From CAXXOK01 sp963678055 (GTDB taxonomy: Bacteria > Bacillota > Clostridia > Christensenellales > Aristaeellaceae): DNA of 64,000 bases. This document shows, piece after piece, positions 50,546 to 59,364 of the stretch. Each line of letters starts with the position of its first letter. Position 1 is the first letter of the stretch. A program made the translations under genes and the position numbers. A model generated the notes under the pieces. That model ran no database searches, was not told where the DNA came from, and saw nothing but the letters and a program-made list of their open reading frames with translations. The stretch is from NCBI GenBank assembly GCA_963678055.1, contig OY782679.1:496001-560000 (forward strand), read 5' to 3'.

Positions 50546-50575
50546 ATTATAGCGCCATGTTTTTTAATTTGTCAA
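50546..50575 (-). promoter_or_regulatory. promoter of the sugar ABC importer operon
   Basis: On the minus strand a perfect TTGACA (complement of 50570-50575) and a perfect TATAAT (complement of 50546-50551), 18 nt apart. A leader of about 170 nt precedes the start codon. Confidence 0.85.
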
Positions 50576-50739
50576 TAAGAATTTACAAAATTTACGACGA
50601 CACACAAAAAATAGCGTTCAGCCCCTGTGACCGACGGCAGTATTGTCGCATTTGGCAAACGCCCGATATACGGCAAAATGGACATTGGTGCCGGTGTTTT
50701 TTGAAAAAAGTGCTGCATGACCACACAGGTATACCTGAC

Positions 50740-50767
50740 TTGACAGGCAGAGGTGAGCGTGTATAAT
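50740..50767 (+). promoter_or_regulatory. promoter of the serine hydrolase-lacI unit
   Basis: TTGACA (50740-50745), 16 nt, TATAAT (50762-50767). A 12-bp palindrome CAGGTATACCTG (50726-50737) lies just upstream of the -35 box and may bind an activator. Confidence 0.8.
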
Positions 50768-50823
50768 ACCAAATATCTGCTCTGTTCCAGCAAACCTATT
50801 CCAATCATCGGAGGCAATTTCAT

Positions 50824-52005
50824 ATGGAAAATTTTGCGTATCTGGATTCTTTGCTGGAACGATTTGCTAAGGACACGGTTGCAGGCTGCGCCTGTATTGT
50901 TACACGCGAAGGGAAGAAGCTATACGAAGGCTATCATGGCTATGCGGATTTGGAGAGTAGCCGGCCCATCGAACAAGACACCGTCTATCGTCTTTTTTCA
51001 CTTACAAAGATAGCCATCTATACCGCCTGTATGATGCTCTATGAGCGGGGCGCGTTTTTGTTGAACGATCCGCTGTATGAGTACATTCCGGAGTACAGGC
51101 ATATGAGCAAGTATGTCCGCACCGGAGAGGGAAAGTATGACGTTCGTCCGGTGGAGCGTCCGATTGAAATTAAGCATATCATGAGCATGTCCATGGGGTT
51201 GCCATATGGACATACCATTTTGCCCGGCGACAACGAAATGGCTGAAACCTCCCGTGAAATGTGTCGTGTAACAAAGGAATTAGCGGCTAAGGGAGCGTAT
51301 TCATTACAGGAGGAAGTTTCCAACGCGGCACAGGTGCCGCTGGCTTTCGAACCAGGTACGCGCTGGCTGTATGGTTTTGGCAGCGAACTGGCTGCGAGGC
51401 TTGTGGAAGTGGTGACGGGGCAGAATATCGAAACCGCGCTGCGCACGCTTCTGCTGGATCCACTGGGTATGACCAGCACAGGTATGCACTTCTTTGGTGA
51501 TATACAAAGCCGTATGAGCACCTTCTATATGCGCGATGCGGATGGAACGCTTTCACCGGGTAAGGCGGTTTTCGATGATAAGCACCTCCCGGGTCGCGAG
51601 CATGAAAGCGGATGCGCCCGCCTGTTTACAACGGCGGAGGATTTCTCCCGTCTGGCCAGGATGCTGGCTTGCGGCGGTGTATACGAAGGGCAGCGCATCA
51701 TGGGCAAAAATACCATCGAGCTGATGCGTACCAATCAACTGGACAAACAGCAGCTTGCGGATTTCCACAATCCATACCTGGACGGCTACGGTTACGGTCT
51801 GGGCGTACGCGTCATGATGGACCGTGCGGGAGGCAACAGCAATTCCCCTGTGGGAGAATTCGGGTGGACAGGTGGCTCCGGCACATGGATTTCCATGGAC
51901 CCGCAGGATAAGGTATCCGTAATTTATATGCACCAGATGGCACCAAATATGGAAGTATACCATCACCTGCGCGTACGTGCGGCAGTGTATGGTGCCATTG
52001 AATGA
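50824..52005 (+). CDS. beta-lactamase-family serine hydrolase
   Basis: A 393-aa cytoplasmic serine hydrolase of the class C beta-lactamase/esterase EstB group. The catalytic Ser-x-x-Lys is in YRLFSLTKIA near residue 60; WLYGFGSELAARLVE carries the second-motif Tyr; GEFGWTGGSGTW is the third (KTG-like) motif as W/HxG. No signal peptide is seen, so it probably cleaves an ester or glycoside derivative inside the cell. GGAGG lies 8 nt before the ATG. It is followed 43 nt later by lacI and divergent from the sugar importer. Confidence 0.88.
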   Translation: MENFAYLDSLLERFAKDTVAGCACIVTREGKKLYEGYHGYADLESSRPIEQDTVYRLFSLTKIAIYTACMMLYERGAFLLNDPLYEYIPEYRHMSKYVRTGEGKYDVRPVERPIEIKHIMSMSMGLPYGHTILPGDNEMAETSREMCRVTKELAAKGAYSLQEEVSNAAQVPLAFEPGTRWLYGFGSELAARLVEVVTGQNIETALRTLLLDPLGMTSTGMHFFGDIQSRMSTFYMRDADGTLSPGKAVFDDKHLPGREHESGCARLFTTAEDFSRLARMLACGGVYEGQRIMGKNTIELMRTNQLDKQQLADFHNPYLDGYGYGLGVRVMMDRAGGNSNSPVGEFGWTGGSGTWISMDPQDKVSVIYMHQMAPNMEVYHHLRVRAAVYGAIE

Positions 52006-52048
52006 TAATCTTTCCTAAAGCACGAGTGGAGAAGGGGAGCAAGGCGAA

Positions 52049-53092
52049 ATGGCGGACAAACGGGTAGGTATTAAAGAGATAGCAGCGCTGTCCGGTCTAT
52101 CCGCCGGTAACGTATCCATGGTGCTCAGTGGGCGGGGTGACGAAGCACGTATCTCCAAATCCAGCCAACAGCGTGTACTGGATGCCGCCCGGCAGCTTAA
52201 CTATCGCCCCAATATCTATGCTAAACGTTTGCGCTTGCAGAATACGGACCGGCCGCTGATCGCTGTATTTTTTACGCCGGACAAGCACGCCACCATTGTG
52301 GGGCGGTTCTTTGCGGGGATACACGATATCGTACAGGGCGATGGCTGGCAGGGCATGCTTCCGGAAATAGCACTCTATCCCTATACACGTGATCGTTTGG
52401 TTGATATCGAGGACACGATCCACAGCAGCTTTTTCAACAGTGCGGTGTTCATGGGTATGAGCCAGAAAGATAGCAAGTTTCTGGAAAAGCTGGCACTTAC
52501 GGTGCCTGTGGTGCTGTTTAATCGACGCTCCACGCAATATCACTCCGTTTGTGCGGACAACCTGAGTATCGGCCATATCGCAGCTCGCCTCTTTGCACAA
52601 AATGGGTGTAAGCGCGCCTGCCTGGTGACAGGTAAGGTGCTGTCGCTGCCCGGCAAGGAACGGGTGCAAGGCTTTGTTGACGAGTGCAAGCGCCTCGGCA
52701 TAGCGCTTCCTCAGGAGCTGATTTACCATGTAGACAAGGTATCGGACGGCGGCAAACAAGCTGGACAACTGATACCGCTGGATGAGAACGCGCCGGACGC
52801 TGTGTTCTTCTCTGAAAGCTTCTTGGCTGTCAGTACCCTGCCTTACTTACTCCGGCGCGGCATACAAATTCCCAAGCAGCTCTCCCTGATATGCTACGGA
52901 GATGAGAGCAGCGAGGAGTTTATGCTTCCATCCCTTACCAGCATTCGCGTACCGATTGAAGCAATGAGCTACGATTGCGTCAGGGTGTTGATGGAGGTCC
53001 ATCAAAAAGGCAACATCGAACCGACGTGCACGCTGCACCAGCCTTCCATAATCATTCGGGAAAGCTTTGTGCCCCTTCATCAACAGCAATAA
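52049..53092 (+). CDS. LacI-family transcriptional regulator
   Basis: A 347-aa repressor. GIKEIAALSGLSAGNVSMVL is the LacI helix-turn-helix, followed by the hinge helix (LNYRPNIYAKRLRL) and a periplasmic-binding-protein-like sensor domain. It probably controls the divergent sugar importer through the GCAAAAACGTTTTTGC operator. The ligand, likely an intracellular sugar, is not known. Confidence 0.92.
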   Translation: MADKRVGIKEIAALSGLSAGNVSMVLSGRGDEARISKSSQQRVLDAARQLNYRPNIYAKRLRLQNTDRPLIAVFFTPDKHATIVGRFFAGIHDIVQGDGWQGMLPEIALYPYTRDRLVDIEDTIHSSFFNSAVFMGMSQKDSKFLEKLALTVPVVLFNRRSTQYHSVCADNLSIGHIAARLFAQNGCKRACLVTGKVLSLPGKERVQGFVDECKRLGIALPQELIYHVDKVSDGGKQAGQLIPLDENAPDAVFFSESFLAVSTLPYLLRRGIQIPKQLSLICYGDESSEEFMLPSLTSIRVPIEAMSYDCVRVLMEVHQKGNIEPTCTLHQPSIIIRESFVPLHQQQ

Positions 53093-53116
53093 TTCAAACA
53101 AAGAATACGCACCATG

Positions 53117-53156
53117 GGCCGATGACTGGGCTAAACCCTAGTCGTCGGCCTTTTCG
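53117..53156 (+). terminator. terminator after lacI
   Basis: GGCCGATGACTGGG and CCCTAGTCGTCGGCC form a long stem with a CTAAA loop, followed by TTTTCG. It marks the boundary between the carbohydrate locus and the RHS array. Confidence 0.85.
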
Positions 53157-53217
53157 TTGTCATGTATGTAGGCTGGTGGCAACAGTTTTTGTGGCTGTTA
53201 GCTATATTTTCATGATT

Positions 53218-53335
53218 GCGGAGGTGGTACAGACCGTTTCCTCGTCGTAGACATAACCCCGTCAGCAGAAGGAACTAAGGGACCCGCTTTCGTGAGGGGA
53301 TTGCCCCAAGCATCGTAGGTGTATTGTAGCAGTTG
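53218..53335 (-). pseudogene. decayed RHS core fragment (unit H)
   Basis: On the minus strand YDAWGNPLTKAGPL is followed, after a frame change, by GYVYDEETVCTTSAIM, recognisable pieces of the RHS core end seen in the other units. The downstream part is lost. It is the most degraded and last unit in the array, next to the lacI terminator. Confidence 0.7.
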
Positions 53336-53378
53336 GTGTTTGTGACGTCAATTATTTGGAACAATAAGCAAAATAAAC

Positions 53379-53424
53379 GTCCCACCCTGCCCGCAGAATC
53401 GTGATGCCTGTGAGCAGGATGGAA
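53379..53424 (-). terminator. terminator ending RHS unit G
   Basis: GTCCCACCCTGC and GCAGGATGGAAC pair imperfectly around a G/C-rich inner part. It follows the putative immunity gene at 53475-53972. Confidence 0.5.
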
Positions 53425-53474
53425 CATATTAATTGAAACTGTTTTGTACGCTAAACATTCTCCCGTTTTTATTA

Positions 53475-53972
53475 TTATTCTTGATATAAGAGGGTATAGA
53501 TATTATCCAGCATAGCATCGGCGGACTCTTTGTTCACCTTATCATCAAATACCCATATCGAAATATGTACGTTGCTCGAATAAACGTCATAGTTTGTTGT
53601 AATTGGATCTTCCTCAACATTTTCTCGTTGCCAATATGCTAGTGAATAAGGTTTCGAATAGACGGGAGAATCATATATCACTATAATCGCCACAACATGT
53701 ACAGTATTCGGCGAAGGTTCCAAGACTTTATAGAATGAAACATTATCAATTGGTTCAAAGAAATAGTCTGCCCAATCGTATAGCGGTTCTGCTGATACCG
53801 TTTGCTCTGGATGATTATATATCTGTTTATATAAAGCAGATTGCGATATGTTGATGGAACCGCCCCAATAACCCTTGATCAAAAATATGACGGCTGCAAT
53901 ACAGATCACTATGAGGATCATGACTACTCTTTTTTTATGTTTGCTAAGAAATTTTGTTATCCAATGATTCAT
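53475..53972 (-). CDS. putative immunity protein of RHS unit G (membrane-anchored)
   Basis: A 165-aa protein with an N-terminal membrane helix (KKRVVMILIVICIAAVIFLI) and an outward domain of about 125 residues. AAAGGAA precedes the ATG. Position directly after an RHS C-terminal tail suggests it neutralises that toxin, but the family is not recognised. It has the same size and layout as the protein at 58563-59048, another post-RHS gene. Confidence 0.55.
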   Translation of the reverse strand: MNHWITKFLSKHKKRVVMILIVICIAAVIFLIKGYWGGSINISQSALYKQIYNHPEQTVSAEPLYDWADYFFEPIDNVSFYKVLEPSPNTVHVVAIIVIYDSPVYSKPYSLAYWQRENVEEDPITTNYDVYSSNVHISIWVFDDKVNKESADAMLDNIYTLLYQE

Positions 53973-54007
53973 AGATATTTTCCTTTCTAAATACCCAAAA
54001 GTTTGTG

Positions 54008-54811
54008 CTAGTATACTTTATCAAGCTCAGTTTGCAAGGATTCGTGATAGATCATATTATTTAGGAAATTCTCCCTCATATAATGAATGAGTTGATTTAC
54101 ACCCCATAGGTTGTTGGATAGAAAGGGTTTAGCTGCGGGTGTTTGGTTTTGCATTACACCGTTCTTATCATATGTTGCTATTCTAATAATCGCTCCACCA
54201 GTTCCATGCACGAGATCAATCGTTACATATGAGTATCCTTTATACGATAGTAAGGATCTTGCGGTAATGCTGGTTAAGCTTTTTCCCCATGCATTATTGT
54301 AGGATATGAATGGCTCAACAGAACTATAAACTAATGAAAGTATGGATGCTTTTTTGCTAGAAACGCCAGGTATATTCATTACAATGTTACGAAATGCTTC
54401 TTCTGAGGGTTCAAGATAATCATCTTCAGGAAATTTCCCATTAAGCATATTAAATGCAGAAGAGAACTCATCTCCTGATAACAGATAAATCTCAAGAATC
54501 CAGAATGATTCATCGTTCAATGCGGAAATTGCGACTGGAGAATTGCCCATTCGATCAGAATGAACAATTGGTGAATTCTTACAATACGTAAACATAGTAT
54601 GCCCAAGCAATTGCCCAGGTTTCCCTAGCACACTATCCCCATTCACAAACCTGCCCCAGACCGGATTGTAGTACCGGCTGCGGAGATAGTACATCAGTGT
54701 TTCTTCGTCAAACACATAGCCCCGGTAGCGGAAAGGGGTTAGGGTGCGCGTGTAGTTGACAAGGTACCGATTCTGGTGAGAGGATTGCCCCAGGTGCATT
54801 ATATCATTCAC
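54008..54811 (-). CDS. RHS core end with toxin-like C-terminal tail (unit G)
   Basis: The first 90 residues are the RHS-associated core (LTPFRYRGYVFDEE, YYLRSRYYNPVWGRFVNGDS, GHTMFTYCKNSPIV) ending at SDRMGNSP, the DPxG-like junction. The remaining 175 residues are a unique AT-rich tail (SYVTIDLVHGTGGAIIRIA) of unknown activity. The usual YDAWG stretch before the core is out of frame, and no ribosome-binding site is seen, so this is probably a silent cassette. The immunity-like gene follows after 35 nt. Confidence 0.75.
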   Translation of the reverse strand: MNDIMHLGQSSHQNRYLVNYTRTLTPFRYRGYVFDEETLMYYLRSRYYNPVWGRFVNGDSVLGKPGQLLGHTMFTYCKNSPIVHSDRMGNSPVAISALNDESFWILEIYLLSGDEFSSAFNMLNGKFPEDDYLEPSEEAFRNIVMNIPGVSSKKASILSLVYSSVEPFISYNNAWGKSLTSITARSLLSYKGYSYVTIDLVHGTGGAIIRIATYDKNGVMQNQTPAAKPFLSNNLWGVNQLIHYMRENFLNNMIYHESLQTELDKVY

Positions 54812-54887
54812 TTGCAGGCATTGTTAACTCAATACAGTAGCGTTTGTTACAGACGATAAGTATAATAGGATGTACAAATATAAGCAA

Positions 54888-54920
54888 GGCCCTGTAACAG
54901 TGTTGCTGTTACAGGGCCTC
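54888..54920 (-). terminator. terminator ending RHS unit F
   Basis: AGGCCCTGTAACAG and CTGTTACAGGGCCT form a perfect 14-bp stem with a TGTTG loop. T-rich sequence is weak. Confidence 0.7.
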
Positions 54921-54935
54921 CTGTTGTAGCGTAAA

Positions 54936-55382
54936 CTATTCGTTCTCTTTAAACATATACTCAAACGCTATCCCGTTTTCCTTGCACCATTTTTTTGCGA
55001 AAGCTACACAAAACATATCTTTAAAATCATCATACTCTATTTCTGCTTTGCGATCAAAGCGATCCATAATGAATGCGTGAGCTTTATTACTATATTTGGC
55101 GGCCAACGCTCTCAGTTCTTCATTGAGTTCGATTGGAAACTTCGGATACGCATGCAACCCATATGCTTTATACTCGTCAGAGTCGCTATATTTTTCTTGT
55201 AAATAAATCTGCTCAACATGCGCTATTGAGAATTGCGGAAGTTGCAAGTACAGTTCTGCATTTGCCTTATTCTCCTCTGGAACAATGAAATGCGCCATAA
55301 TATGGCCAGTTGAGTATTCCAAGTAGTACGGAATTCCAGCGAAAAGACCACCGGCTATTGCTTCGATTTTTGCGATCCCCAT
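54936..55382 (-). CDS. putative immunity protein of RHS unit F
   Basis: A 148-aa soluble protein (MGIAKIEAIAGGLFAGIPYY) with a strong GGAGG site 8 nt before the ATG. No family is recognised. It follows the RHS tail gene by 23 nt and is closed by a terminator, so its own translation signals are intact even where the toxin lacks them, as expected for immunity genes. Confidence 0.55.
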   Translation of the reverse strand: MGIAKIEAIAGGLFAGIPYYLEYSTGHIMAHFIVPEENKANAELYLQLPQFSIAHVEQIYLQEKYSDSDEYKAYGLHAYPKFPIELNEELRALAAKYSNKAHAFIMDRFDRKAEIEYDDFKDMFCVAFAKKWCKENGIAFEYMFKENE

Positions 55383-55405
55383 TATGATATCCTCCTTCTA
55401 TGACT

Positions 55406-56266
55406 TTATTCTAGTGGCATCCCAAACCAGATATGAAACTTATGACGCTGATCGTGATAATGTCCATAATAGCCAATACCATGTACTGTTGGCAAACTAA
55501 AATCACCAGAAGTAACTGCGAGTATTTTTGCATCAGATTGATAATGAGTATACACACCCCATGGGTTACCATTAAACTGTCTCGAATTGTTATCCAGTGT
55601 ATCGCTAAATCCTAAATACAGTACTGCCTCATAGTAATGCATTCCGTTTCCAAGCCGGTGCAGATAACCATCATCTCCAACCCAAGCTATATAATAAAGG
55701 CCATTGGTCATTCTGTCGCTTGCTTCCGTATCTACAAGTTCTCTTGTAGAAGTTTTGGCAACTACGGCAGGACGTGCAACAATGATATCTCTAGATATTG
55801 GTGTGCTACTAAAATTCTGTTTGAGAGTCTGTACTGTTCCATCGAAAAAACTGTAAGCTAGCACTGCTAAACCAATTGCAAGCGGACCACCAGCGGAAGA
55901 ACCAGAATCAGATTGGAAAACATTGTTTTGCGGTATTCTGCCCGAAAAATCAGACATGACCAAAGGATTATTTCTACAGTACCCAAACACATTATGCCCA
56001 AGCAACTGTCCCGGTTTCCCCAGCACACTATCCGCATTCAAAAACCTGCCCCAGACCGGATTGTAGTACCGGCTGCGGAGATAATAAAGACCCGTTTCTT
56101 CTTCGTAGACATAGCCCCGGTAGCGGAAGGGGCTGAGGGTGCCGAATGTGGTTGCCAAGGTGCCGGTTTTGGTGATGGGGGGGGTGACCCAGAAGTCGTA
56201 GGAATATTCTACCACCTGGGCTATGCTGTCGTCAAAATAAAACTGGCTCATTGTAAACATACGCAA
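55406..56266 (-). CDS. RHS core end with toxin-like C-terminal tail (unit F)
   Basis: A 286-aa protein. Residues 14-110 are RHS: VVEYSYDFW, LSPFRYRGYVYEEETGLYYL, RYYNPVWGRFLNADS, ending MSDFSGRIP at the DPxG-like junction. The tail holds a membrane-like segment (GPLAIGLAVLAYSFFDG) and a terminal domain with GNPWGVYTHY and GYYGHYHDQRHKFHIWFG, a His-rich end that may be catalytic. A toxin function is inferred from the architecture. This is the best preserved unit, still keeping the W of YD-x-W. Confidence 0.78.
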   Translation of the reverse strand: MRMFTMSQFYFDDSIAQVVEYSYDFWVTPPITKTGTLATTFGTLSPFRYRGYVYEEETGLYYLRSRYYNPVWGRFLNADSVLGKPGQLLGHNVFGYCRNNPLVMSDFSGRIPQNNVFQSDSGSSAGGPLAIGLAVLAYSFFDGTVQTLKQNFSSTPISRDIIVARPAVVAKTSTRELVDTEASDRMTNGLYYIAWVGDDGYLHRLGNGMHYYEAVLYLGFSDTLDNNSRQFNGNPWGVYTHYQSDAKILAVTSGDFSLPTVHGIGYYGHYHDQRHKFHIWFGMPLE

Positions 56267-56372
56267 AGGCCTATGGACATAGCATAGGATTTGTATTGTT
56301 TGCTAATTCCATAGGCATCTTGAATACTGTTGTAAACTTACCAATATGTTGCAATGAAATAATTAGATAATT

Positions 56373-56837
56373 CTATTTTGATACTAATTCCGAACTGTCA
56401 AATTCAATTGTTTTACATACAAACTCGAATCGATCACCTGATGAGAATTCGAATGCGCAAAAAATCAAATTATCACGATAATAGTCTGATTCCGGTTTAT
56501 TATAACTAATGTTATCATAGCCAACCTCATCTCGATGAGCAATCAATTGGTTCAGTTTTTCATTGCGTTCTTCAGCGCCCATAATCAGAAAATCTAATAT
56601 CTCATCCATCCCAATTCCATGGGTTCCATAAAATCCACCGTTCCATAGCTTCATCGCGTTCATTTCGAAGTATACCAATCCCTCGAAACGAAACCGAAAG
56701 TTTTTTTGCAGATAGAGGTTGTCCAATACAATCGTCAGCGTATCATTGGCATAATCAATATCCATTGACTTGATTTCGGAATCATGTACATAGATATCAT
56801 GTTCCGCTGCTGCTTGATTTGAAGCATTGATAATCAT
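56373..56837 (-). CDS. putative immunity protein (orphan, between RHS units)
   Basis: A 154-aa soluble protein beginning MIINASNQAAAEHDIYVHDS. ATG 56837 has GGAGG 7 nt upstream. The alternating beta-strand pattern (SMDIDYANDTLTIVL, FRFRFEGLVYFEM) resembles small Imm-type proteins of polymorphic toxin loci, but no family is assigned. It has no RHS tail immediately upstream, so its toxin has been lost. Confidence 0.55.
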   Translation of the reverse strand: MIINASNQAAAEHDIYVHDSEIKSMDIDYANDTLTIVLDNLYLQKNFRFRFEGLVYFEMNAMKLWNGGFYGTHGIGMDEILDFLIMGAEERNEKLNQLIAHRDEVGYDNISYNKPESDYYRDNLIFCAFEFSSGDRFEFVCKTIEFDSSELVSK

Positions 56838-56936
56838 GTTCTTACCTCCAAGAAAAGCTGAAGTACAGTATAGCAGATTCAATTGGAATTAGGACTCCTG
56901 GTTGGGAATGGTCATCATCATATACCTGTTGGATGA

Positions 56937-57173
56937 AAATTAGCAGGGTTTAATGGGAATCAAGGTAGTCTTTTTCGTAATGAGATTGGGAATGCTAAAC
57001 CATCGGAATATTCAAATGGTATTGATCGAGTCTTGTTAACAGAGGTTGATGAATGCGGAACAGCCATTGTATTGGCAGATTCAAGCACCAATGTATTATC
57101 AATTGGCATTGATAATGCTGCTGAGTTATTTATAGATGAAATGATTTCCTTCCCGAATTTCCGCTGCCGTTAA
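56937..57173 (+). pseudogene. start-less coding remnant on the plus strand
   Basis: A frame open from 56937 to TAA 57171-57173 reads NGNQGSLFRNEIGNAKPSEY and continues through DECGTAIVLADSSTNVLSIG to IDEMISFPNFRCR. It looks like genuine coding sequence but has no start codon or ribosome-binding site, and runs against the rest of the array. It may be the end of an inverted immunity gene. Confidence 0.4.
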
Positions 57174-57218
57174 AAACAGAGATGTCTGGATTCTTATAAC
57201 TGATGAAAGAAGGTTTCA

Positions 57219-57252
57219 TAAACGCCCCCTGCAATAATACAGGGGGCGTATT
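57219..57252. terminator. terminator ending RHS unit E (usable on both strands)
   Basis: ACGCCCCCTG and CAGGGGGCGT form a 10-bp stem with an 8-nt loop. It lies between the plus-strand remnant and the DUF5071 gene. Confidence 0.75.
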
Positions 57253-57373
57253 CATATATTATGTGTTGCAATTTATGAATATGAGATTCCGCCTAATCGA
57301 GCTTACACAACACTTTAAGGTGTGAAATAGTATGAAGTCTATCTATACCTTGAATAGTCAATTGTAAACAATA

Positions 57374-57769
57374 TCATTTTGAAAGCATCTTAAGATTCAT
57401 TAGCCAATCGTCATCTTGTTCCTCCTGTGCTTGTAGAAGCTTCTCTCTCCATATAACATTGACTTCTGCATCGCTCATCTGCGTTTTAAGGAAATTGAAA
57501 ACATGGGTTGCTCCAGGCCAATTCAAATCTTTGAGCCAATCAAATAGACCAGCAATAATGCTTTTATTAAGGAGCTCCTTATTGGTGGAACATAGAATAA
57601 TTGCCGCATTCTCCCAATACTGTTTTCCAAGTGGTTGAAGCAATAGCGAAAAATCAAAACCCTCAATACTTTTGATTTTCTTTTGCGCAAGTAGTTGGAT
57701 ATTCTTTGGGAGATTCCAATCGAGTTCGTTGATCAAATGTTTATAATCACTTGAATTCATATTATTCAC
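57374..57769 (-). CDS. DUF5071-like putative immunity protein (unit E)
   Basis: A 131-aa helical protein: LINELDWNLPKNIQLLAQKK and FDWLKDLNWPGATHVFNFLK match what I know of the DUF5071 family, which is frequent in toxin-immunity loci. Its start overlaps the previous gene's stop by 4 nt. It is inferred to protect against an RHS tail that is no longer intact upstream. Confidence 0.6.
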   Translation of the reverse strand: MNNMNSSDYKHLINELDWNLPKNIQLLAQKKIKSIEGFDFSLLLQPLGKQYWENAAIILCSTNKELLNKSIIAGLFDWLKDLNWPGATHVFNFLKTQMSDAEVNVIWREKLLQAQEEQDDDWLMNLKMLSK

Positions 57770-58101
57770 CTAACCTTCCTAGTAATTTCTGATAATATTT
57801 GTGTGAAAAGATGAGGTTTAACAAATGCGGTAGGTCTTGAATATATCCATTCAGCTGTAATATCTGGATAGCGATATGAAAAATACAAACACCAGCTGTT
57901 TTTTCCTTCCCATTTCATACTGTTCTCATTTGCTGTAATGATTACAACGGATGATTCTATCACTGTAGCACCGCTTCCATCATTCCAATACGCATCCAGT
58001 CTGTGTAATCCATCTGGAGAGAGTATGCTTTCAATTAAATTTTCTGCTGGTCGACCGTCAATTTGCGTTGCTTGGGATTTCTGCCAGTGATTGTGTATCA
58101 A
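57766..58101 (-). CDS. small protein after decayed RHS unit E
   Basis: A 111-aa protein (MIHNHWQKSQATQIDGRPAE) without clear family. No good ribosome-binding site precedes the start and the frame follows directly on RHS remnants, so it may be the end of a degraded toxin tail rather than a free gene. It is coupled (ATGA overlap) to the DUF5071 gene. Confidence 0.4.
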   Translation of the reverse strand: MIHNHWQKSQATQIDGRPAENLIESILSPDGLHRLDAYWNDGSGATVIESSVVIITANENSMKWEGKNSWCLYFSYRYPDITAEWIYSRPTAFVKPHLFTQILSEITRKVR

Positions 58102-58136
58102 TAAACCTACCGATACAAGACCGGAAACAACAACTC

Positions 58137-58440
58137 AGGATAATAATACCTGCCGTGGAGGTAATACATCTGTGTTTCTTCGTCAAACACATAGCCCCTA
58201 TAACGGAATGGGTTATAATGGCCGAAGTTGCCGGCCATGGACCCTGTGACTGTCTTCTTCTGACCCTAAGGATCATACGTATATTCTACTACTTGGTTTC
58301 CAGAGCTGTCCAGTATGGCAACGATGTCACCCTGTAAATTTTTAACATACTGGTAGTAGTTATTGTTGAAACAAACCACGGAGGGCGACCCCTGTGCATC
58401 ATAGAAGAAGATGAAGTCGAATAGGTTGTTTATGTAGTTT
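58137..58440 (-). pseudogene. decayed RHS core with in-frame TAG (unit E)
   Basis: On the minus strand the remnant reads YYQYVKNLQGDIVAILDSSG, GNQVVEYTYDP, then TAG where Trp is expected, then GQKKTVTGSMAGNFGHYNPF and RYRGYVFDEETQMYYLHGRY. It keeps more of the RHS repeat upstream (the YVKNLQGDIVAI strand) than any other unit in the window. The core breaks off before WGRF, so no complete tail is joined to it. Confidence 0.75.
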
Positions 58441-58480
58441 TGTTCTTATTGTGGTACGAGACGACCAGCCTATGCCGAAA

Positions 58481-58512
58481 TCCCCGTCTGTTCATAAAAG
58501 ATCAGACGGGGA
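58481..58512 (-). terminator. terminator ending RHS unit D
   Basis: TCCCCGTCTG and CAGACGGGGA form a perfect 10-bp stem with a 12-nt loop. Confidence 0.7.
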
Positions 58513-58562
58513 TAAATCTGAAGCCGTACTATAGCTCAGTTTTTGAGGTTGTCCAATTTAGA

Positions 58563-59048
58563 TTATGTAGGCAAAAATGTTTCAAAGAAATACCAATTAT
58601 CTGTAATGCGATGATACTCAATATACCCTTCTCCGTTAATGCCAAGACCATCTATACGAATCGTCTGATTCGCGTTTTGAGGTGTCTTCAAAACTAAATC
58701 TCTATAGGATAAGGATTCATTCGGAATATATTCAATATATTTTGTTGTATCAATTTCCGAATAAGACCATGAGTAGTAGTATATAGTATCTTGGCTACGA
58801 GTATCTATAGCATATAAATCGAATCCTGGGGCGCATGGAAGATCCTCAATGGCAATATTCTCTCTTTTGATATATTGATCTGGCGAACTACTGGCAAGAC
58901 TCAAAAGCGCTATATTGTTAGTATTGATATAGTTCAATAGCATCTTTTTTAAAGGAGCACTCTTATGTAATGTGATGTAATTAACCGCAAAGAATATTGT
59001 TACTATAACAGCGATTGTGCAAACCGAAGCAAATAGCTTTTTTTTCAT
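58563..59048 (-). CDS. putative immunity protein of RHS unit D (membrane-anchored)
   Basis: A 161-aa protein with an N-terminal membrane helix (FASVCTIAVIVTIFFAVNYI) and an outer domain. GGGAGG lies 5 nt before ATG 59048. It follows the DUF6973-type tail by about 20 nt and is inferred to be its immunity partner; the family is not recognised. Confidence 0.55.
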   Translation of the reverse strand: MKKKLFASVCTIAVIVTIFFAVNYITLHKSAPLKKMLLNYINTNNIALLSLASSSPDQYIKRENIAIEDLPCAPGFDLYAIDTRSQDTIYYYSWSYSEIDTTKYIEYIPNESLSYRDLVLKTPQNANQTIRIDGLGINGEGYIEYHRITDNWYFFETFLPT

Positions 59049-59070
59049 ATTTCCTCCCAACAGATGTTAA

Positions 59071-59364
59071 TTACTTGATAGGAGCGTTACAATGGTCCCA
59101 AATAATCACGGAGTATCTATTTGGATTTAAATTTATGTCATCAAGTACGACTTGCACCACCTGATCATCTGAATAGTAGAAAGGTATGTTTTGACCAACA
59201 ATCCGCCCTCTTTCATTATTAATTAGGTCCATGACTGTGGATTGATGTAATGTAATAGTTACATTATCATACCATAGTTTATAAGGGCTGTTGTCACCAT
59301 AATATTCTGCTTCATGAGCCGTTGCAAATTTGTTTGCCATATCATAACCCATATCCCTTACCAT
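59071..59364 (-). CDS. end of DUF6973-like toxin tail, separated by a frameshift (unit D)
   Basis: This frame continues the tail begun at 59364-59834. Reading through both, NAF-x-HAVWNALMVRDMG and FATAHEAEY form the NAFRHALWNA...HE pattern of DUF6973-type domains found at the ends of RHS and wall-associated toxins. The ATG at 59364 has no ribosome-binding site and is internal to that motif, so this is not an independent gene. Confidence 0.6.
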   Translation of the reverse strand: MVRDMGYDMANKFATAHEAEYYGDNSPYKLWYDNVTITLHQSTVMDLINNERGRIVGQNIPFYYSDDQVVQVVLDDINLNPNRYSVIIWDHCNAPIK

